Origin: Datisca glomerata
Taxonomy: Eukaryota; Streptophyta; Magnoliopsida; Cucurbitales; Datiscaceae
Length of the DNA stretch: 64,000 nucleotides
Reading direction: 5' to 3'
Assembly: GCA_003255025.1 (NCBI GenBank)
Contig: QANY01013613.1
Coordinates: forward strand, 62,001 to 126,000
Below the pieces are notes generated by a model. It was not told where the DNA came from, made no database searches, and was given only the letters and a program-made list of their open reading frames with translations. Below, one piece after another: positions 11,260 through 22,589 of the stretch (position 1 is its first letter; every line of letters starts with the position of its first letter). The position numbers were made by a program, and so were the translations under genes.

Positions 11260-12720
11260 AATGAAAATTGTAAACATTTTAACAGGGAAGAAAAATGAGG
11301 AAAAGGAATTTAAAAGGGAATATTCGCTTTATTAATCATGGTTTTGAAAGAGATTATGAGTTCAAAAAAACAAAAGCTGAAACTGGTAAAGGGTGGGGAG
11401 AGGATATACGGGAAGGATCCAAATGAGGTTTCGGAGGAGGCAGCATATGCCATGGGAATGTGTAGTGTACTATATGTGAGCAGTGATGTGGTGGATATGG
11501 TTGGCCCACTTGTTTGGTGGGGACGGGAGCATGGAACTGTACTTGGCTCTTGATGGATGGGAAGGGTAGTACTAACACCCTATTATATACCTCTTTATCT
11601 TCTCTTAACAATTTTTTTTTTCACTTGGGGGATGACATATTTGAAGATAGAATCCTAATTAAGGAAAATGTAATATTCGAGTATATGTTAGAAATCTTGG
11701 TGACTTTATCCCTAATGCATTTCAGTCTCTATTTACATGTTTAAAGAGAAATTCTTAAACAATTGATATATAGATTATAATATTAATTTGATTTTTATAA
11801 ACTTTCAAGCTGCATACAAGACTATTTTGTATTTATTCCTTACAATGTATTTACTATCCCAATTAATCAAACTATTTTATATTTATTATCTTAATTGTTC
11901 ATATGAAAATCTTTTTAACTATTTTGTTTAAATATAAACTTTAAATACATTTTTTCCTCATTTTTTATTTAAAATTTTAAAAAGATTAATTATAAGCACA
12001 AATTAACCAAATATTTCTTTAGTTGAGATTTCTTTATTGTCATTTTTATGTGTATACTAATCTAATGAGCACTAAAAATAAAAATGAAAAAGAATATTTC
12101 ATTAAGCGGAAGGAATAAAAAAACTTTATATCCATAACTACTTATCTCATCTTAATATATATATATATAAGTGAGTAGAAGATATTTTTAGACAATTTTA
12201 ATCTCACGATGTTATTAAATTTTCTAAATTATCTCTAAACTTAGTATTAAATGACATCATAATAATTAATTTTTTAACTAATTAATCAATGGACATTCTC
12301 TTTTATATCAAATTAGATACTTAATTATCATTCTACAATTGAAATTATGATGAATATAGATTATGATTAATTGTATCAATATAACACATAATATATAACA
12401 ATGATACATAGTGAATGAGAGAAATTTTGAATTTTTTTTGGTAAAATAGAAAAATAATTTATAATAAAAATTGAGTAAAATGCATTAGTTTACATATTAG
12501 ACAAATTTCATATACAATTTTTAGATTAATCTCACCATGAAAACCCATATATGAAAGAAAAAATAAGTTTATATATATATTAATAATATTTATAAAATTT
12601 ATATTCACGTGCAATCCACGTCTCAAAAACTAGTTTCTGTTAAAAGTTGACAACTCTTTAGTAATTTAGAAAAATCTACATATTTTCTTGTTGTAGATTT
12701 TAGTTTTTGTTGTGTACTGG
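11260..12720. other. AT-rich intergenic DNA upstream of the DUF506 gene
   Basis: No supported gene. Short open frames at 11338-11744 have no recognisable domain. The stretch 11750-12620 is very AT-rich, with a TA microsatellite near 12155-12172. Confidence 0.6.
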
Positions 12721-12731
12721 AGGTAATTTGC

Positions 12732-13640
12732 TTGACATCCTTCAACAAGAAAGGGGGAAATATCAACTTAAATGTAGTGTTCAACACGCCTCAATACTTT
12801 GTAAAACTAGATAGATTTGACGGAACATTTACTCGTTGGCAAGATAAGATGTTATTCTTGTTGACAAAACTGAAGACTTCTTATGCATTGGATCCAACTT
12901 TGAAGCAATTCCAGAACCAAAAGCTGGTGACACAGATGGAATTAAGGAGGGATCAGAAGAAATGGGAAGGAGATTCCAAAGAACCTAAAAGTATTTTTGT
13001 GAGTTATGTTAAAACTTTCAAAGCATACATATTATTGGATTTGGATTTCAATGTCATGGTAGAATCAGAGGATGTAAAATTCATTGAAAACTATTGTGAT
13101 TCTGATTCTAATAATGAAAAGAATGTGTGCAAATACTATAGAGTAATTGCATTCTGGTTTCATCTCTTACAAACCTTTAAAATCAAGTGAACCAAGGGGA
13201 AGTCAAGGGGTGAGTAAAGAAAATAGTTTAGATCATGATTTTGTGTCATCTTACGCAATTGTTATCCTTGTATAAGGAAATAGAGCTACTGGTGCAATAA
13301 AGCTCATATTCTATTAAATATAGAAGATGATCTAGAAAGAGGTAATAAACAATGAAATAGATTCAATTTTGTCCAACAATACTTGGGTCTTAGTTGATTT
13401 GGCTCACAGTTCTAAACCAATATAATGCATTGGGGTATTTAAATGAGAATGCAATACAAATGGAAGCATCCAAACCTTTAAAGCTAGATAATTGGTAGCT
13501 ACATGATTCAAACAAAATAATGGCACAAATTACTGTGATATACATGCTCCGGTAGCAAAGATTGCATCTCGTATTATTGGCGCTAGCATCAATTTATAAT
13601 TTGTAGATATAGGTGAGTTGACAACGAATGGTGAAATATT
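12732..13640 (+). pseudogene. Ty1/copia retrotransposon fragments (gag N-terminus and RT start)
   Basis: The frame at 12732-13190 contains KLDRFDGTFTRWQDKMLFLL (about residues 25-44), the start of a Copia gag (UBN2-type) protein. At 13325-13420 follow pieces resembling the beginning of the Copia reverse transcriptase region (NNEIDSILSNNTWVLVDL), and at about 13480-13600 KARLVAKGFKQ-type and HAPVAKIASRI sequence in broken frames. Most of gag, protease and integrase are absent between them, so this is a heavily deleted scrap without LTRs. Confidence 0.7.
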
Positions 13641-13875
13641 AATCACACGGTATTTGATCTATTAAGAATTAATCTATAACTTGGTCGGCATACATTTACT
13701 TATTTGATATAGTATAATTCGTTGAGTTTCAAAAATAACAAATTCATTTTAGCTCGGTTTAACAACTTTCTCATTAAATGTTGGACAACAATATGAAAAA
13801 ACTTTCTACAAGGATAAATAATTATTTTTTGACATAAATTGCCATCTTTTATCATTCATAGATATAAAGATTAAA

Positions 13876-14385
13876 GTAGAGTACCTGGGCATACCTAAAA
13901 GATGCACTTCATGTGCAGTCTTTGGGCATGATTATAAGTGGAATGCTGAGCAAAAGAACAAGAAACAAGCTGCAAAACTTCCCCAGCAGGAGAGGAAAAT
14001 CCAGAAACAGGAATGGGTTAAAGTAACAAGGAAAGGGAAGGAAACTATAGAAGAAGAACCACCTGCAGCACCATCTGTAATCTTTGAAGAGGAAGATGCT
14101 ATCATTGTAAAGTTAGAGATCCCTATAGTTCAAGATCCCACTGTGTTTCAAAACCCTACTACTTCTTCCAGGGATGATAAAGATGATTTTGCCTACAGTT
14201 CTAACAAGGAATTGCCAAGCCCTGCGGAACCAGATAAACTGAATAATAGAAGTGAAATTATAGATTCTCCTGAGAATGCTAAACTGAGCTCAAGACAGAA
14301 GCAAAGGAAAAGGCAAATGGCTGCAAAACTAAAAGCTCAAAAGGAAAAGGACAGTGAACATGGTGAGGCTCTCACCAAAACCTAA
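13876..14385 (+). pseudogene. LINE ORF1 C-terminal part (zinc knuckle)
   Basis: An open frame of 170 codons reads VEYLGIPKRCTSCAVFGHD at its start, the CCHC zinc-knuckle region that follows DUF4283 in plant LINE ORF1 proteins. It is followed by a lysine- and glutamate-rich tail (KQRKRQMAAKLKAQKEK) and ends at a stop at 14383-14385, directly before the endonuclease frame. In intact elements this protein binds the element RNA. The N-terminal DUF4283 part is missing, so it is a truncated relic even though this piece is open. Confidence 0.75.
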
Positions 14386-14400
14386 TTTATTTTCCTGATG

Positions 14401-17400
14401 AATTTTGCTTCATGGAAAGTAAGAGGGTTTAATAAATTCAAGAAACATTCAGGGGTAAGAAGAGTAATTAGAGAGTTTCAATTGAGTTTATGTGGTTTAT
14501 TGGAGACTAGAGTTAAAGAAAAGCATTTCTCCAATATTGTGAATTCTGAGTAGTCAGCTCTTAATAATTATATTGTTGCATCTTCTGGTAGAATTTGGAT
14601 TTTGTTTAATCCTTGTATGTTTGATATAACTGTTATCAGTATATATGCTCAAATAATTCACTGTCATGTTAGAAGGCTTACCCCTATAGCAGAGTTTTTA
14701 TGTACGTTTGTGTATACTGAAAATGACTATAGAAACGGGAAGGTTTTATGGAGGGACTTGATTATTGCAAATTCTACAGTTGGCCAAAAAACTTGGATAA
14801 TTCTCGGGGACTTTAATGAGATTATTCACCCTAAAGAGAAAATTGGTGGATCTTTAAATTGGGATGAATGAATGAAGGATTTTGTTGCCTGCCTTAACAA
14901 CATAGACATGCATGATCTGAATTACAGTGGCTCCTACTTTACTTCGTGGAACCATCAGGATGAAGGAGGCATTATAATGACCAAACTAGGCATGGTATTT
15001 GTCAATGCTCAATGGTATGATCTGTTTGGTAGGGGTACAACTTATTTTGTAGGCTATGGGCTGTCTGACCATTGTCCTGCAATTGTTAGAGTTTACCTGA
15101 TTTACCAAGGCAAAAAACAGATTTAAGTTCTATAAGTTCTGAACTAATATCGAGGGCTATTACCAAACTGTGGAAAATGCTTGGAGCATATCTGTACCAG
15201 GCAATGCAATGTTTAGATTGGCCCACAATTTAACTTCTTGTACTGTAATGATATCTCCATGAGGGTTTTAGAGTCTAGGGAGAAGCTTCATCAGGCCTAT
15301 CAAAATCTGGATAATCACCCCATTCACCCTGAAAATCAGAAACATGCAAAGGAGGCTTCAAAACAGTTTATGGAGTAGAAGTTAGCTGAGGAAAGCTTTT
15401 TTATGCAGAAATCCAAAATCTCTTGGCTTAATCTAGAAGACAGTAATACTGCTTTTTTTCTTTCAAGCTGCTAAAGCTCACAGAAGGAACTATAAGATCA
15501 TCCAGCTCGCTAGTGACTCAGGTACTTTTATTGATGATCCAATTGCAATTCAGAATCATATTGTCCAGTTTTATCAGGACTTGCTAGGATCCCAGAGACC
15601 TTTACCAAATATACAGTGGGACATTGTTTCAAAACTTCTTCCTGCAAAAAGTGAATTCTGAAGCTTGTGATCTTTTGACTAAAGACTTTTTTGCACAGGA
15701 GGTTAAAAGCACCTTTTTCTCCTTTAATGACAACTAGTCCCCTGGACCTGATGGATTCTCAACTAGTTTTTTCAAATGACATGGCATATTGTTGGCAAAG
15801 ATGTCAGTGCTACCATCTTGGAACTCTTTCAAAACTGTGAACTCTTGAAGCAGTTTAATGCGACAACCATCACTCTTGCTCCAAAAGTGCCTAATCCCTC
15901 CAGAGTGACTGAATATAGACCAATTGGTTGCTCTAACCTTATTTACAAGTGCATTACAATGATGTTAGCCAACATACTTAAGTTTGTCCTCCCTGCTCCC
16001 ATCAGCCTGAACCAAATTGCTGTTGTGCCATGGAGATCCATCTCAGATAACATCTTGCTTACTTGGGAGATTATGAGAGGGTAAAATAGGGATTTTCTCA
16101 ACCCTATATGCACTATGAAAGTTGATCTTTTGAAGGCATATGACAGTGTCAGTTGGTTCTTCTTGGGCAAGGTTTTGTAAGGTGTGGGGCTTCCGGCCAG
16201 ATTTATAAATTGGGTGATGGAGTGTGTTACCACACCCATCTTACTCAATCAACATCAATGGTGAACTCCATGGTTTCTTACCTTTTTGTGTTGATTATGG
16301 AGGTCTTAACAAGTATATTTAATCAATGTGCCTCTGTTCCTTCATTTCAGTTTCATTAGAGATGTAAAAGAGATAGAATTGTTAATCTATGCTTTGCTGA
16401 TGACTTACTTGTATTCTGTAAGGTTGATCTTAACTTTGTTAAAGTTGTTATGTCTGGCATTAAGCTCTTTAGTATCTTACATGGTTTGTGCTCTAATGAA
16501 GCAAATAGTAGTGTATTTTTTTCTTTTGTTGATGATTCTGTGCAGCTCTTGAAGAGACAGGCTTCTCTAAAGGCTCTTTACCTGTCAAATACTTGGGTAT
16601 CCCTCTTATTTCTACCAAACTTGGCAAGGTCCACTGTGATGTTCTTGTTATAAAATTTTGCAGAGAACTAAATCCTGGGTCAACAAAAAGTTATCTTATG
16701 CATTGAGAGTTCAATCGATCAAAGCCATCCTAATCTCAATTCAGAGCTACCGGGCTAGTCTCCTGATTTTGCCCAAATAGGTTTTTTAAAAAGATTGATT
16801 CAGTTCTGAGGAACTTTCTCTGGAAGGGCGACGCTAATACTTGTAGAGGGGCTAAAGTAGCATGGGATGTTGTGTGTTCTCCAACTGAAGAATGAGGATT
16901 AGGCTTGAGGAATTTAAATGTTTGGAATGTGGCAACAGTTGCTGAACACTTTTAGAGGCTAGTTTGTCAAGCAAAAGACTCTTTGTGGATTTCTTGGTGC
17001 AAGCATAACCTTCTGAAGAATCACTCTATTTTCACAACACAGATGCCAGCAGATCCCTTTTGATCTTGGAGGAAACTCATTAAGATTAGGGATAAGCTTG
17101 CTCATTTCTATGAAGTGAAAATTGGTAATGGGGCCACCATATCTTTATTTACAGATCCTTGGCACCCATCAAGAATTTCTTTTCTCAAAGGTGGCAGAAA
17201 TCTGGTTACTAGTTCTGGTTTAAGCCTCAACTCTCCTCTCTCAATCTTGCTAGGGGGGAGATGATGGTGGCTTAGCCAGGGTATTGCCTCAAGCTTTAAT
17301 CACTCGGGGTTCCACATGGATTTGAGAGCTCCTAATCCTTTGTAAGATGATGCTTAGTCCTGGAATTTAGATAATAACGGCAGGTTTTCTATCAAAGCCA

Positions 17401-17900
17401 CCTACTCTGCCTTTATTCAGCACAAACCTGAACTCAGTTGGTTCAAATCTGGTTTTCTAGCAATGTTCCTAAATGCTCTTGTATTTCTTGGCTAGCAATT
17501 CTGGATAAGCTTGCAACCAAGGATCATGTGTCTAAATGGTGTCCTACTTCGGATCTAGCCTATGTTTTCGGTACAAATGGTATTGAATCTATAGCTCATA
17601 TCTTTTTTTAATCCCCTTGTACTAAAGTTCTGGTGATGAACTTGCTGGATAGATGCAACCTATCTTGTGATGCTCCTTCTTAGGTTTCCTTCCTTAATTG
17701 GGCTCAACATATATCTGCAACAAAGAATATCACCTCCTTATGTGTGAGACTTATTTTCTCTATATACATTATTGTATTTGGACTGAGAAACATGAGAGAA
17801 TTATTGGGTAAAATTGTTGACTCCCACATTACCTTAAAGAAAATAATTAGAATGATTAGGGAGAGGCTTTGGTTTTTGAACACTGAAAAAGGCTCCAATT
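14401..17900 (+). pseudogene. LINE ORF2 (endonuclease and reverse transcriptase) pseudogene
   Basis: Endonuclease starts MNFASWKVRGFNK at 14398 and continues through GLLETRVKE, WIILGDFNEI (14789-14820) and GLSDHCPAIVRV (15058-15094), the usual order of catalytic motifs. The RT part shows YRPIGCSNLIYKC (15916-15955), MKVDLLKAYDSVSW (16118-16156) and, in another frame, a CFADDLL-like site near 16389-16410 where the catalytic Asp pair lies. Many stops (for example 14869-14871) and frameshifts show the enzyme cannot be made. Family assignment to L1-type plant LINEs is firm from the motif order. Confidence 0.85.
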
Positions 17901-18380
17901 AGAATATGAGTTTTATGGATAAGTGGATCTAATTCACTTTTCTTTTTTATTTTGCCTTTCTTTGTAGTTTGTTTTCTATTGGGGCATGTCCTTGTATGTG
18001 TATATTTGTATTTTTGGTTGAATAAAATTTATCTTTTGACCAAAAAAAGTGTAACAATTTCTACAATTTTGTTTTCAACTATGCCTTATATCTTCGTAAG
18101 TTAGACACTATATTAAAATTTGTTAACGTGATCAATTGTATAACTTGAATTTATTAAGATCAAATACCTTAAATGTATGAAATGAAAACAAGACAAGACG
18201 TATAAAAATGTGAAAAAACATATATAATATTTTTTTTTATTGAAAGCACTAGAAGTTGAGTTAACTTTATTTATTTGAACAAATCTACTATATTTTCATG
18301 TTTTACAAACACTCAATGCCCTATATCATTTTTTACACCATCAAACTACTGTATTTTTAGAATTTTTTTGACATTTTGAG

Positions 18381-19132
18381 ACATTATTTTAATTGAATCA
18401 TTACTTTTTAATTTATTACTTGCTTCACATATTTTAAGAACTAATTATATAAGTAGCACTCAGGGGCGAGCCCATAAGGTTTCTTAAAGGGAGGTAAAAA
18501 AAATTTAAAACTCACGTTATTTGCTATAATTATAAAAAAATATTTTATACTTTAAATTATATTTATCACTTCAATATAAGGTTATTTCTAAAAAATTAAG
18601 TCAAACAGCTAAGATAATAATTTATAATTTGACGATTTTACAAATTTAAATGGGTCAAATAGTATATAATTCGGTGATTTTAAAATTTAAAAAGTGATAA
18701 ATAGATATAATTTGATAAATCTATAAATTTAGGGGGCAAATAATGTACAATTTTGTACATTATTTTAATTGAATCATTATTTTTTAATTTATTACGTGAA
18801 TTGCATATTTTAAAAACTAATTATATAAGTAGTACTTATGGGCGAGCCCGTAAGGTTTCTTAAAGGGAGGTAAATTTTTTTTAAAAAACTCGCGTTATTT
18901 GGTATAATTATAAAAAAAATATTTTATACTTTAAATTATATTTATCACTTCTAATATAAGATTATTTCTAGAAAATTAAGTCAAACGGGTAAGATAATAG
19001 TTTACAATTTGACAATTTTATAAATTTAAGTGGGTCAAATAGCAATTTGGTGATTTTGAAAGTGATAAATAGTATGTAATTTGATAAATCTATAAATTTA
19101 GGGGCCAAATAATATACAATTTTATAATTTTA
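18381..19132. repeat. 376-bp tandem duplication across a MITE boundary
   Basis: 18381-18756 and 18757-19132 are direct copies at a 376-bp offset with roughly 10 percent differences. Each copy contains the same 5-prime flank, target-site octamer (GTAGCACT or GTAGTACT) and the left part of the MITE. Confidence 0.85.
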
Positions 19133-19269
19133 CCAATTTGAAGGGGGCAGATAATATATTATATGCTAATTGGACACATATTAAATAAACTAATACTAAT
19201 AACATCACAAAATTAAAAAATCAAAAGGGAGCAATTGCCCTCCTTTGCTTGCGGATGGGCTTGACCCAG
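18461..19269. mobile_element. hAT-type MITE with duplicated left half
   Basis: Ends are inverted: CAGGGGCGAGCCCAT at 18461 (and TATGGGCGAGCCCGT at 18837) against ATGGGCTTGACCCAG at 19255-19269. The octamer GTAGTACT flanks the inner copy perfectly (18829-18836 and 19270-19277). The outer copy has GTAGCACT. An 8-bp duplication and CAGGGGCG-type ends are usual for plant hAT MITEs. The simplest history is insertion of a MITE of about 433 bp, then tandem duplication of its left part with flank. Confidence 0.78.
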
Positions 19270-19277
19270 GTAGTACT

Positions 19278-19735
19278 CAAAGCATAATATGTAAGATACA
19301 CTAGAAATATATGTTGATATTCGTTTTAATTTTTTTTGTCTTACAAAAGTTTTTAAGATTTTTATAAAGGACATCTTGTAAAAGAAAAAACTGATTTAGG
19401 ACCCTCTTAAATTTTTCAACGAAATTAAGAGAAAACGCTAAGTTGTCTCTTTAGTTTAAAATTTTTCGGTTAAAATTCATGACTGTTAGATTGGGGTTTA
19501 ACAATTTTTTTGCTAGACCTTAATCTAGCTACTACAAATTTTTGGATTATTTGGAATAGTGCACCCTTTCCAATTTGGCTAAGAAATTTTATACCCGTTT
19601 TTTAAAATAAAAAATTTTATACTCCTAGCCCACCACAGTCAATATTAAGCAATTGTTCACTCTCTCTTTCCTCATCATTTCTTTCTCTTCCCCACGCAAA
19701 GATCAAATCAACATAATACTCATTTCATTTCTTTG
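19278..19735. other. AT-rich sequence without recognised features
   Basis: No gene, repeat or terminus was confidently recognised. The last 80 bases become pyrimidine-rich and run into the TTC tract. Confidence 0.5.
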
Positions 19736-19739
19736 CTTC

Positions 19740-19843
19740 AACAAAAACGTCCTTCATCTTTTTCTTCTCTCATTCTTCTTCTGCTTCTTATTGTTCTTCT
19801 TCTGCTTCTCATTGTTCTTCACTTCTTCTTCTTCTTCTTCTTC

Positions 19844-19874
<31 letters not shown>

Positions 19875-19898
19875 CACTTCTTCTTCTTCTTCTTCTTC

Positions 19899-19929
<31 letters not shown>

Positions 19930-20095
19930 CTTCTTCTTCTTCTTCTTCTTCTTCTTCTTCTTCTTCTCTTTCTTTGAGACCATGTGACCCATTATCTTTC
20001 AGCGAGACTCGACCCATTCTTCTCCTTCTTCTTCTTCAATGAGAGTAGACTGAGACCTGACCCATTCGTCTTCTTCTTCTTCTTCTTTCATTTTC
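19740..20095 (+). repeat. TTC/CTT trinucleotide tract
   Basis: An imperfect (TTC)n tract broken by ACT and GCT variants. The longest pure run is about 19905-19965. It mirrors the GAA tract at 22160-22575 in inverted orientation. Similar pyrimidine-rich leaders stand before the genes of the MULEs here, so it may be the leader of a related element. Confidence 0.9.
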
Positions 20096-20369
20096 GGAGC
20101 TCTCACGATAACCACCGACTGACAAACTCAAGTACTCATCCTTCTTTTTTTGGATGCAGAAGGACTTAGAGTTTTGCTACTCTTTCTTTTGTTCTTCTTA
20201 CATGGAACTTGGGGGGGGGGATTGTCTAGGGTTTAAAAATCAGGATTTTTTCTGTTATGGGGTTAGGAGAAAATCTTCTATGGAGGGTTAGATTGTCTCT
20301 ATTGATGATTATAACCTTCTACATGCCTGGATTGCTTGATGTTTGTGAAGATGCTTGTGATAACCATAT

Positions 20370-21660
20370 AAATATATTGGCTACTTGAAGGGGTTCAAGT
20401 AGATGTTAAAGACCACTTGAACCCCTCAAGTAGCCCTTTTATTGCAGTAGTAAGTAATATATTAAACAAATGACTACTTGAATGGTTTAAGTTGTTGTAT
20501 CTCATTACTTGAACCCTTCAAGTAAAGGCTACTTGAACTCCTCAAGTAGCCGTTTTATTGCAGCAGTAAGTAATACATTAAACAAATGACTACTTGAATG
20601 GTTTAAGTTGTTGTATCTCACTACTTGAACCCTTCAAGTAAGGTAAAATTTCATATGAATTTCTGATTTAATAGGTTTTCTTATTTGCCTAGAAGGACGT
20701 AATATGTTCTTATACTTGTTTCTACAAGATGTCAGGTTCTATTGCTAATGGTTTTGTACAAGTAGGTTTGTGAATAAGTGCTGTGAAGACATCAGAGTCG
20801 GATCGAAACAAAAATATATTATATTATTGTTGCGAGCAGAACAAGTGTGTATATTTTAGTTGGTGCAACCGTCTTGATAAAATAAATGAAGTTAGTAGCG
20901 AGGACAACGATTTAAAAGAACTCAAGGATGAGCTCAAACGTATGTATATTAGGATACAAACATTGGAGAGTATATCGGGTACTTTAAAAGAAATTCCATG
21001 TTTATGTTATGTGTTTAGCGTTTATAATTGTGGTAATCATTTGTAGTTTAGCTTAGTAGAAGCATTGTAGAGTATATCAGACACTCTATACAAAGAGCGT
21101 GTGACTACTTGAATGGTCAAGTAGTAAAAAAATATTACTTAAGCCCTTCAAGTAGTCAAATTGTTTGTTGCCGTCAGTTTATACAAGGAGGATGTAACTA
21201 ATTAAAGGGTTCAAGTAGCATTTTATGATTATTTGAACCCTTCAAATAATCATTTTATTTTTTGCAGTGATTTATAAAGAGAGCATGTGACTACTTGAAG
21301 TGACATGCTCTCTATAGAAATTGACGGTAGCAAACAATTTGACTACTTGAAGTGTTCAAGTAGTTAAAAAATACTATTTGAACCCTTCAAGTTGTCAAAT
21401 TACTTGTTACCGTCAGTTTATGTAGAGAGCATGTAACTACTTAAAGGGTTCAAGTAGTATTTTGTGATTATTTGGACCCTTCAAATAGTCATTTTTTTCT
21501 TGCAGTGATTTATACAGAGAGCATGTGACTACTCGAAAGATTCAAGTAGTCAAAAAACACTACTTGAATCCTTCTAGTAGTCAAATTATTTGTTGCCAGC
21601 AAATTATATAGAGAGCGTGTAACTACTTGAAGTGTTCAAATAATCAAATTGGTTGTCTCC
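20370..21660. repeat. Palindromic TACTTGAA arrays with higher-order tandem units
   Basis: More than twenty copies of CTACTTGAA and its complement TTCAAGTAG occur, mostly paired around a short GGG-type centre, giving hairpins of about 21 bp. Around 21050-21640 they are embedded in a longer tandem unit of roughly 120-240 bp that also holds GAGAGCATGT and TTTGTTGCCGTCAG-like segments. At 20395-20440 and 20515-20640 another unit (ending AGTAAGTAATA) is repeated. Copies vary by a few bases. Confidence 0.9.
20783..21046 (+). pseudogene. GRF-zinc-finger-like protein remnant with coiled coil
   Basis: An open frame that lacks an ATG at its beginning reads TSESDRNKN, YYCCEQNKCVYFSWCN, then EDNDLKELKDELKRMYIRIQTLE. 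The cysteine/aromatic pattern (C-x4-C-x-Y-F-x-W) followed by a short coiled coil resembles plant zf-GRF proteins, many of which come from transposon-borne genes. A run just upstream (near 20750-20785) may be the preceding exon. No complete gene can be built. The assignment rests on one motif and is moderate at best. It lies between two blocks of palindromic repeat. Confidence 0.4.
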
Positions 21661-21880
21661 CGTTAGGGAACAATCTAGACACATAAATTAGCGCGACCAC
21701 ACAATAATCAATCTTAAACTCCTCATCAGTTTATAATTACTTGAATTCCAATCAACAAACATATACAATCAACAAACTTATAATCCAAAGTCATAATGCC
21801 ATCATCATCTCGAATTTACAGATCATGGACATATTCTAACCCTACCTTACTTAGTGCTAAGAAAAAAGCATAAGCTCATA

Positions 21881-22035
21881 GATCAGATGGCCCATAAGGT
21901 GTGACCCGACGAAACCAGCTTCACCCGTCACCACAATCCGAAGCCCCTTTCGTTTCAGTCCCAATGACATTTTCCCTCCCGAATTCATCGTGTTGAACCC
22001 CGTATATATGCCTGTGGGACCACTAGACTGACTCA
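21881..22035 (-). pseudogene. Captured fragment of UDP-glucuronate decarboxylase (UDP-xylose synthase)
   Basis: On the minus strand an open stretch reads FNTMNSGGKMSLGLKRK and then GLRIVVTGEAGFVGSHL. This matches the start of the NAD-binding Rossmann fold of membrane-type UXS enzymes (usual text VTGGAGFVGSHL; here one Gly of the dinucleotide loop is Glu). Nothing of the rest of the enzyme (about 400 residues) follows: the similarity stops after about 50 residues on both sides. Host UXS makes UDP-xylose for cell-wall polysaccharides. This piece is a fragment carried between repeat blocks, consistent with transposon capture. Confidence 0.65.
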
Positions 22036-22159
22036 TAGCGTTATCCGTACTGGCCCTGTGATGATGGAATAAGGTTGAATCCCATGGTGGCCATGACAAT
22101 GCTGACGAGCACGAAGGCTAGTCGTTGTTATCTAAGCATGTACTGGATCGGGCATGTCA

Positions 22160-22575
22160 TGAGGAATAAGAAGAAGAAAGGTGGGTCATGAAGAAGAAGA
22201 AGAAGAAGAAGAAAGGTGGGTCATGAAGAAGAAGAAGAAGAAGAAGAAGAAGAAGAAGAAGAAGAAGAAGAAGAAGAAGAAGAAGAAGAAGAAAAACATG
22301 ACGAAGAAGAAGAAGAAGAAGAAGAAGAAGAAGAAGAAAAACATGACGAAGAAGAAGAAGAAGAACAACAACATGACGAAGAAGAAGAAGAAGAAGAAGA
22401 AGAAGAAGAAGAAGAAGAAGAACATGACGAAGAAGAAGAAGAAGAACAACAACAACAACATGACGAAGAAGAAGAAGAAGAAGAACAACAACAACATGAC
22501 GAAGAAGAAGAAGAAGAAGAAAAACATGACGAAGAAGAAGAACAACAACAAGAACAAGAAGAAGAATAAGAAAAG
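22160..22575 (+). repeat. GAA trinucleotide tract
   Basis: About 400 bp of (GAA)n broken by CATGACGAA and AACAACAAC variants. Open frames within it encode only Glu, Lys or Asn runs and are not genes. It is inverted relative to the TTC tract at 19740-20095. Confidence 0.92.
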
Positions 22576-22589
22576 TACAAAAAGTTAAA

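Larger units (their letters stand above)
13850..18048 (+). mobile_element. L1-type LINE, 5-prime truncated and degenerate
   Basis: In order: the C-terminal half of ORF1 with a zinc knuckle (13876-14385), an apurinic endonuclease domain (14401-15126), reverse transcriptase blocks (about 15720-16650), a C-terminal zf-RVT-like region (about 17340-17660) and a 3-prime end near TTGAATAAAATTTATC followed by an A-rich tail at about 18038-18048. More than fifteen stops and frameshifts. The truncated 5-prime end and A-rich tail fit target-primed insertion. No target duplication was found, partly because the 5-prime boundary with the Copia scraps is unclear. Confidence 0.85.

Noticed and set aside
11338..11744. 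Three short open frames upstream of the DUF506 gene
   Set aside because: No domain, overlapping on both strands, AT-rich flank; not supported.
22181..22588. Open frames of poly-Glu, poly-Lys or poly-Phe in the GAA tract
   Set aside because: All six frames stay open because the sequence is a trinucleotide repeat. No protein is implied.
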